Under the pieces are notes generated by a model. That model had not been told where the DNA came from and made no database searches. It saw nothing but the letters and a program-made list of their open reading frames with translations. A stretch of DNA of 58,058 bases from Geobacillus proteiniphilus. Lineage in GTDB: Bacteria > Bacillota > Bacilli > Bacillales > Anoxybacillaceae. Shown here one piece after another: positions 53,198 to 58,058 of this stretch. The stretch is from positions 1-58,058 of the forward strand of contig NZ_MQMG01000017.1 in assembly GCF_001908025.1 (NCBI RefSeq), in the 5' to 3' direction. The position numbers were made by a program, and so were the translations under genes. The first letter of the stretch is position 1. Each line of letters begins with the position of its first letter.

Positions 53198-53235
53198 AAA
53201 AAAAGGCATGGGCAGGAAGCTGCCGCATACCTTTT
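53198..53235 (-). terminator. Intrinsic terminator of the clpC operon
   Basis: AAAAGGTATGCGGCAG pairs with CTGCCCATGCCTTTT around CTTC, followed by TTTCG on the minus strand. It is 7 bases past the clpC stop. radA downstream must use read-through or a promoter I cannot place. Confidence 0.9.
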
Positions 53236-53241
53236 CTTCCC

Positions 53242-55674
53242 TCACACGACCGCCTGTTTCGACAATACGACAAACTCCCCGTCTTTGACATCCACGACGA
53301 CTTTTTGCCCTTTGGCGATCGTGCCTTTTAACAATTCTTCGGACAAACGGTCTTCAACATGCTTTTGCAAGGCGCGGCGCAGCGGGCGGGCACCGTATTC
53401 TGGATCGAACCCTTCGGCGGCGATTTTCTCAATGGCGGCCTCCGTCAGCTCAAGATCGATGTCTTGCTCTTTCAGCCGCTTCACGAGCGTATCGGCCATC
53501 AATCGGACGATTTGTTTCAGATGGTCTTTTTCGAGCGAATGGAAGACGATGATTTCGTCGATCCGGTTTAAAAACTCTGGACGGAATGCTTTTTTCAGCT
53601 CATCCATCACTTTGCTTTTCATATCTTTGTATTGTTGGTTCCCGTCTTGAATGTTGAAGCCAACGTACTTATTCCGTTTCAGCGCATCGGCGCCGACGTT
53701 GGACGTCATGATGATGATCGTGTTGCGGAAGTCGACCGTCCGCCCTTTCGAGTCAGTCAGCCGCCCATCTTCCAACACTTGCAGCAAAATATTGAACACG
53801 TCCGGATGCGCTTTTTCCATCTCATCTAACAGGACAACCGAATACGGCTTGCGGCGCACTTTTTCCGTCAGCTGGCCGCCTTCTTCATAACCGACATACC
53901 CCGGCGGCGACCCGATGAGCCGCGATGTCGAGTGTTTTTCCATATACTCGGACATATCGATGCGAATGAGGGCGTCTTCATCGCCAAACATCGCTTCTGC
54001 CAAGGCTCGGGCCAACTCCGTTTTCCCAACGCCGGTCGGACCAAGGAAAATGAACGAACCGATCGGGCGTTTCGGGTCTTTCAGGCCAGCACGGGCGCGG
54101 CGCACCGCTTTGGCGACCGCTTTGACCGCCTCGTCTTGGCCGACGACACGCGAATGCAAAATTTCTTCCAGCTTGAGCAGCCGCTCCGTTTCCGTCTCAG
54201 CGAGCTTCGATACTGGAATGCCGGTCCAACTCGAGACGACCGCGGCGATGTCTTCGACCGTCACTTCCAAATTTTCTTGGCCTTGTTTTTCTTTCCACGC
54301 TCGTTTCGTTTCCTCCAGTTCTTCGCGCAGCCGCTGTTCCATATCGCGCAGCGACGCCGCTTTTTCAAATTCTTGGCTTTGCACGGCCGCGTCTTTTTCT
54401 TTCCGCACTTCCTCGAGCTTTTGTTCAAGTTCTTTCAATTTCGGCGGTGCGGTGAACGAACGAAGGCGCACTTTCGAGCAAGCCTCGTCGATCAAATCGA
54501 TCGCCTTATCCGGCAAGAAACGGTCGGTAATGTAGCGGTCGGACAACTTGACGGCTTGCACGATCGCCTCGTCGGAAATCGAAACGCGGTGGTGCGCTTC
54601 ATACCGATCGCGCAACCCTTTTAAAATTTGGATCGATTCTTCCACTGTCGGTTCATCAACGTAAATCGGCTGAAAGCGGCGTTCAAGCGCGGCGTCTTTT
54701 TCAATATATTTCCGGTATTCATCGAGCGTTGTCGCGCCGATGCATTGAAGCTCCCCGCGCGCCAACGCCGGTTTCAAAATGTTCGACGCGTCGATCGCTC
54801 CTTCCGCCCCACCGGCGCCAATTAATGTATGCAGCTCATCGATGAACAAGATGATGTTGCCCGCTTGACGAATTTCATCCATCACTTTTTTCAGTCTGTC
54901 TTCAAATTCCCCCCGGTATTTCGTTCCGGCGACGACCGTCCCCATATCGAGCGTCATGACCCGCTTGTCGCGCAGCGTTTCCGGCACTTCGTTATTGACG
55001 ATTTGTTGGGCTAACCCTTCAGCAATGGCCGTTTTCCCAACGCCCGGCTCGCCGATCAACACCGGATTATTTTTCGTCCGCCGGCTTAATACTTCAATGA
55101 CGCGCTGAATTTCTTTACTGCGGCCGATGACCGGGTCCAGCCGCCCTTCGCGGGCAATCGCTGTCAAATCGCGGGCGAGGCTGTCAAGCGTCGGAGTGCT
55201 CACATGCGACGCGCCGCCGCCATGGCCTGACATCGACTCATTGCTGCCAAGCAGCTGCAACACTTGTTGGCGCGCTTTGTTCAAGCTTACTCCCAAGTTG
55301 TTCAGCACGCGGGCGGCCACCCCTTCGCCTTCGCGGATCAACCCAAGCAAAATATGTTCTGTGCCGACGTATGAATGGCCGAGCTTCCGCGCTTCATCCA
55401 TCGACAGCTCAATTACTTTTTTCGCCCGCGGTGTATAGTGGATCGTATGCGACACTTCACTGCCACGGCCGATGAGCGATTCGACTTCTTTTTGGATTTT
55501 ATCTGGGCCGAGCCCAAGCGCCATGAGCGCCTTAGCCGCGATCCCCTCGCCCTCGCGGATGAGGCCGAGCAAAATATGTTCTGTGCCGATATTGTTATGG
55601 CCGAGGCGAATGGCTTCTTCCTGCGCCAGCGCCAGCACTTTTTGCGCCCGTTCCGTAAATCTGCCAAACATCAT
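53242..55674 (-). CDS. clpC: ATP-dependent Clp protease ATP-binding subunit ClpC
   Basis: ClpC (810 residues, as in B. subtilis) unfolds arginine-phosphorylated and adaptor-delivered proteins for ClpP. Two N-terminal repeats (1-145) bind phosphoarginine. NBD1 has GEPGVGKT (near 207), the coiled M domain with a UVR motif is about 410-475, and NBD2 has GPTGVGKT (near 545). The VGF tripeptide (KYVGFN) for ClpP docking is present near 670. The start overlaps the mcsB stop. Last gene of the CtsR operon. Confidence 0.98.
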   Translation of the reverse strand: MMFGRFTERAQKVLALAQEEAIRLGHNNIGTEHILLGLIREGEGIAAKALMALGLGPDKIQKEVESLIGRGSEVSHTIHYTPRAKKVIELSMDEARKLGHSYVGTEHILLGLIREGEGVAARVLNNLGVSLNKARQQVLQLLGSNESMSGHGGGASHVSTPTLDSLARDLTAIAREGRLDPVIGRSKEIQRVIEVLSRRTKNNPVLIGEPGVGKTAIAEGLAQQIVNNEVPETLRDKRVMTLDMGTVVAGTKYRGEFEDRLKKVMDEIRQAGNIILFIDELHTLIGAGGAEGAIDASNILKPALARGELQCIGATTLDEYRKYIEKDAALERRFQPIYVDEPTVEESIQILKGLRDRYEAHHRVSISDEAIVQAVKLSDRYITDRFLPDKAIDLIDEACSKVRLRSFTAPPKLKELEQKLEEVRKEKDAAVQSQEFEKAASLRDMEQRLREELEETKRAWKEKQGQENLEVTVEDIAAVVSSWTGIPVSKLAETETERLLKLEEILHSRVVGQDEAVKAVAKAVRRARAGLKDPKRPIGSFIFLGPTGVGKTELARALAEAMFGDEDALIRIDMSEYMEKHSTSRLIGSPPGYVGYEEGGQLTEKVRRKPYSVVLLDEMEKAHPDVFNILLQVLEDGRLTDSKGRTVDFRNTIIIMTSNVGADALKRNKYVGFNIQDGNQQYKDMKSKVMDELKKAFRPEFLNRIDEIIVFHSLEKDHLKQIVRLMADTLVKRLKEQDIDLELTEAAIEKIAAEGFDPEYGARPLRRALQKHVEDRLSEELLKGTIAKGQKVVVDVKDGEFVVLSKQAVV

Positions 55675-56762
55675 CGTTCATCACCCTCCATCTTTCTTCG
55701 TTCCTCCATCTTTAAACGCTCCCGGATCAGCGCCGCGCGGCGGACGTCCCGTTCTTCAGGGCGAAGCGCCCCGCCGGCATATTGCTGCAAAAATCCCGGC
55801 TGCGTCAAAATCATCAGCTCATTTAAAATGTTGCGCGAGATGTTCTTGATATATCCTAGATCAATCCCTAAGCGAACATCGGACAGACATTGCGCCGCTT
55901 CTTTCGATTCGATGACTCGACAGTTGGCCAGTATGCCGTATGAACGGAACACCTTGTCTTCTAATTGTATGCCCAAAGTTTTCACTAATGCCTGACGAGC
56001 CGCTCTTTCTTGGGCGATCAGCTGCTGAACGATCGTATGCAAATCAGCAACAATGTCTTCCTCCGATTTCCCAAGCGTGATCTGGTTGGAAATTTGGAAT
56101 ATATTTCCCAACGCTTCACTCCCTTCACCGTATGTTCCACGGACAACAAGCCCAAGCTGGTTGATGGCAGGAATAATACGGTTAATTTGCTGCGTCAGCA
56201 CAAGCGCCGGAAGATGCATCATCACCGAAGCCCGCAATCCCGTCCCGACATTGGTCGGGCAGCTCGTTAAATAACCAAGCCGCTCGTCAAAGGCATAGTT
56301 GACATACCCTTCAATCCAATCGTCCAATTCGCTCGCCGCCTCGAGCGCCTCAGCAAGCTGCAACCCCGGGAATAGGCATTGGATGCGGATATGATCCTCC
56401 TCGTTGATCATGATGCTGATTTCTTCATTTTCCGAAAGCAGACAAGCGCCAAACGGCGAATCCTCAGCCAGATGCGGACTAATTAAGTGTTTTTCTACCA
56501 ATACCCGTTTTTCAATCGGCTGAAGCTCCGACATTTTCAACAACTCGAAGCGGCCTGCCCCTCCGTAAGAACGATGGGCGAACGTCCGTTCAAACAACGC
56601 GACGATTTGCATCGCTTCTTCACTGCTAAACAGCGTTGGAAAACGAAAGTCAACGATGTTGCGCGCCAGTCGGATGCGACTGCTTAAGACGATGTCCGAA
56701 TCCGGCCCCTCTTGGCTCATCCACGCGCTGACCGCCGTATTGAAAAACTTCTCGAACGACAT
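55671..56762 (-). CDS. mcsB: Protein-arginine kinase McsB
   Basis: McsB (363 residues) phosphorylates arginines, marking proteins for ClpCP and inactivating CtsR. The phosphagen-kinase domain starts SSRIRLARN (27-35); the catalytic cysteine is C168 in [10 protein letters not shown], with E121/E122 in INEEDH. The C-terminal RDVRRAALI holds the phosphoarginine pocket. It lies 5 bases after mcsA, its activator, and overlaps clpC by 4 bases. Confidence 0.97.
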   Translation of the reverse strand: MSFEKFFNTAVSAWMSQEGPDSDIVLSSRIRLARNIVDFRFPTLFSSEEAMQIVALFERTFAHRSYGGAGRFELLKMSELQPIEKRVLVEKHLISPHLAEDSPFGACLLSENEEISIMINEEDHIRIQCLFPGLQLAEALEAASELDDWIEGYVNYAFDERLGYLTSCPTNVGTGLRASVMMHLPALVLTQQINRIIPAINQLGLVVRGTYGEGSEALGNIFQISNQITLGKSEEDIVADLHTIVQQLIAQERAARQALVKTLGIQLEDKVFRSYGILANCRVIESKEAAQCLSDVRLGIDLGYIKNISRNILNELMILTQPGFLQQYAGGALRPEERDVRRAALIRERLKMEERRKMEGDER

Positions 56763-56767
56763 ACCGC

Positions 56768-57316
56768 TTACATATCCCCCTCTCCGCGTCGACGCAGTTC
56801 ATCCTCCAACGAGCGGATTTGGTCGCGCACCTCGGCCGCCCGCTCGAATTCCTCACGAGCGACGAGCTCCTGAAGCTTTTGTTTCAACATAGCAAGTTGC
56901 TTGCGCAAATGGAGAACGCCGCCTTTTCGCTTCGGAATTTTTCCTGAATGAGCGGTATTGCCGCTATGGAGCCGTTTCAAAATCGGCGGCAAGTAGCGTG
57001 CAAACGTCCGGTAGCAGTTAGCGCAGCCGAACCGCCCGATTTGTGTGAATTGATGGTATGTCATTTGGCACGTCTCACATTGAAGTACATCCGGGTTCGG
57101 AAACGCGTTCGCCGTCATCTCTTTCATCGGCGCTTGAAAATTGAGAAGCCCCGCCAACAAGTTGTTGAGTGAAAAATCATCATTGCCGTAGAACGTAAAC
57201 ATATGGCCATGCTCTCTGGCGCATTGCTCGCAAAGATGGAACTCCGTTTTCTCTCCGTTTACAATTTTTGTAAAGTGCATCGTGGCCGGCCGCTGCTTGC
57301 ATTCTTGGCAAATCAA
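56768..57316 (-). CDS. mcsA: McsA, activator of protein-arginine kinase
   Basis: McsA (182 residues) activates McsB. It has two zinc modules, C3/C6/C29/C32 and C80/C83/C98/C101, all present, and a C-terminal coiled coil with a UVR motif (about 138-178, [20 protein letters not shown]). It lies 15 bases after ctsR. The order ctsR-mcsA-mcsB-clpC is canonical. Confidence 0.96.
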   Translation of the reverse strand: MICQECKQRPATMHFTKIVNGEKTEFHLCEQCAREHGHMFTFYGNDDFSLNNLLAGLLNFQAPMKEMTANAFPNPDVLQCETCQMTYHQFTQIGRFGCANCYRTFARYLPPILKRLHSGNTAHSGKIPKRKGGVLHLRKQLAMLKQKLQELVAREEFERAAEVRDQIRSLEDELRRRGEGDM

Positions 57317-57331
57317 TGCCTCCCCCTCCCC

Positions 57332-57793
57332 CTATTTGTATTTCAGCGACGTCAGCATCGCTTTTAACATACGGGCCCGCAGTTCGTCCCGCTCGGGCAA
57401 ATCGATATATAAAACAGAACGATCCATAGCGCTTAACATAATTTTCGCTTCCCGCTCCGAAATTACCTTTTCTTCAACGAGACGTTTTACCACATCTTCG
57501 GCATTCGATTGGCTGATGCGGTGGCCGACAAGCTCGAGCAGCTGGTCAATAAGCTGTGCTTCACTCTTTGTCTTCACTTTCATAATGCGGATATACCCAC
57601 CGCCACCGCGCTTGCTTTCGACGATGTACCCTCTTTCAAGGGTAAACCTCGTATTGATGACATAGTTGATCTGCGACGGAACACATTGGAATTTATTAGC
57701 GATTTCGCTTCGTTTAATTTCAACGATATCTTGGTCGCTCATATTGAGCACTTGCTTTAAATATTGCTCAATGATGTCGGAAATGTTCGGCAC
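57332..57793 (-). CDS. ctsR: Transcriptional repressor CtsR
   Basis: CtsR (153 residues) represses clp genes and acts as a protein thermometer. The winged helix covers about 1-72; the glycine-rich wing KRGGGGYIRI (61-70) is the heat-sensing element. The GTG 57793, with GGTAGG upstream, gives MPNISDIIEQYLK, which fits my recollection of the crystallised G. stearothermophilus protein. The open frame continues upstream, but through the operator. It autoregulates through the box at 57871-57893. Confidence 0.97.
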   Translation of the reverse strand: MPNISDIIEQYLKQVLNMSDQDIVEIKRSEIANKFQCVPSQINYVINTRFTLERGYIVESKRGGGGYIRIMKVKTKSEAQLIDQLLELVGHRISQSNAEDVVKRLVEEKVISEREAKIMLSAMDRSVLYIDLPERDELRARMLKAMLTSLKYK

Positions 57794-57870
57794 TCTACCT
57801 ACCACCTTCCTTACAACCAAGCTGCCTGGCGATGGGCCGTCCGCTGACAAGGACACCCCACTGCCTCTTT

Positions 57871-57893
57871 GTTGACTTTGACTATATTTGACC
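57871..57893 (-). promoter_or_regulatory. CtsR operator upstream of ctsR
   Basis: The minus strand reads GGTCAAATATAGTCAAA: two heptads (GGTCAAA, AGTCAAA) separated by three bases, the canonical CtsR box. A third partial heptad (GTCAAC, 57871-57876) follows directly. It lies just downstream of the -10, where bound CtsR blocks transcription. Confidence 0.95.
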
Positions 57894-57901
57894 TTACTCT
57901 T

Positions 57902-57930
57902 ACTATACAATGTATTACGGAAAATTTCAA
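57902..57930 (-). promoter_or_regulatory. Sigma-A promoter of the ctsR operon
   Basis: TTGAAA (57925-57930), a 17-base spacer and TATAGT (57902-57907), directly upstream of the CtsR box. Confidence 0.88.
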
Positions 57931-58005
57931 GAGTGACCGAAGAAGGAAAACTAACTATAGAATATCCGTTTTTTTTGGACAATAAAACGTCAAGCAGCCG
58001 AATAA

Positions 58006-58052
58006 ATGAAAAAGCACGCCTTTTCTCCCAAGGAAAGAAAAGACGTGCTTTC
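58006..58052 (-). terminator. Intrinsic terminator of an upstream unit at the right edge
   Basis: AAAGCACGTCTTTTCT (58036-58051 on the minus strand) pairs with AGAAAAGGCGTGCTTT (58011-58026) with one G-T pair, followed by TTTCA. It ends a transcript that enters from outside the window, before the ctsR promoter. Confidence 0.85.
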
Positions 58053-58058
58053 CATTTT

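Overview
This window is chromosomal DNA from a thermophilic Bacillaceae, almost certainly Geobacillus of the kaustophilus/stearothermophilus group. The basis is gene order plus protein matches recognised from memory: the 153-residue CtsR, the zinc-type 217-residue adenylate kinase and S8 all look like the Geobacillus proteins, and wobble positions are GC-rich. It is the conserved origin-proximal core that in Bacillus subtilis runs ctsR to the rrn operon beside pdaB, here read in reverse. Nearly all genes are on the minus strand.

Layout from the right end, in the direction of transcription. (1) A CtsR-repressed clpC operon (ctsR-mcsA-mcsB-clpC), then radA, yacL, ispD, ispF and gltX. disA, expected between radA and yacL, is absent. 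(2) A cysteine T-box, cysE-cysS, mrnC, rlmB, rae1, then sigH with its own promoter. (3) rpmG (whose start region looks frameshifted), secE, nusG, rplK, rplA, an L10-type leader, rplJ-rplL, ybxB, then rpoB-rpoC behind a leader that contains an intrinsic terminator. (4) The str cluster (rplGB, rpsL, rpsG, fusA, tuf), then the S10-spc-alpha cluster from rpsJ to rplQ. (5) The ecfA1-ecfA2-ecfT-truA transporter/tRNA operon and rplM-rpsI behind an L13-type leader. (6) A sporulation/germination block: ybaK, cwlD, a decayed TnpB insertion sequence, salA, gerD (plus strand), kbaA, pdaB (plus strand). (7) At the left edge, the promoters, leader and first ~82 bases of a 16S rRNA gene on the minus strand.

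The genes form the transcription and translation machinery of the cell together with its regulators: ribosomal proteins, RNA polymerase subunits, elongation factors, SecYE, protein-arginine kinase and ClpC quality control, and aminoacyl-tRNA synthetases. Much of the control is readable in the sequence: sigma-A promoters with 16-18 bp spacers, a textbook sigma-G promoter at gerD, a CtsR operator, a T-box with UGC specifier, r-protein leaders and many intrinsic terminators.

Most of the window is ordinary housekeeping sequence and I found no wholly new system. What deserves a second look is the fine structure: the missing disA, the rpmG start, a TnpB remnant with two right-end-like hairpins, a similar hairpin at the altered 3' end of map next to a missing KOW gene, the rpoB leader terminator, and a two-codon ORF in front of yacL. 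Family-level statements about B. subtilis come from memory and were not checked by any search.
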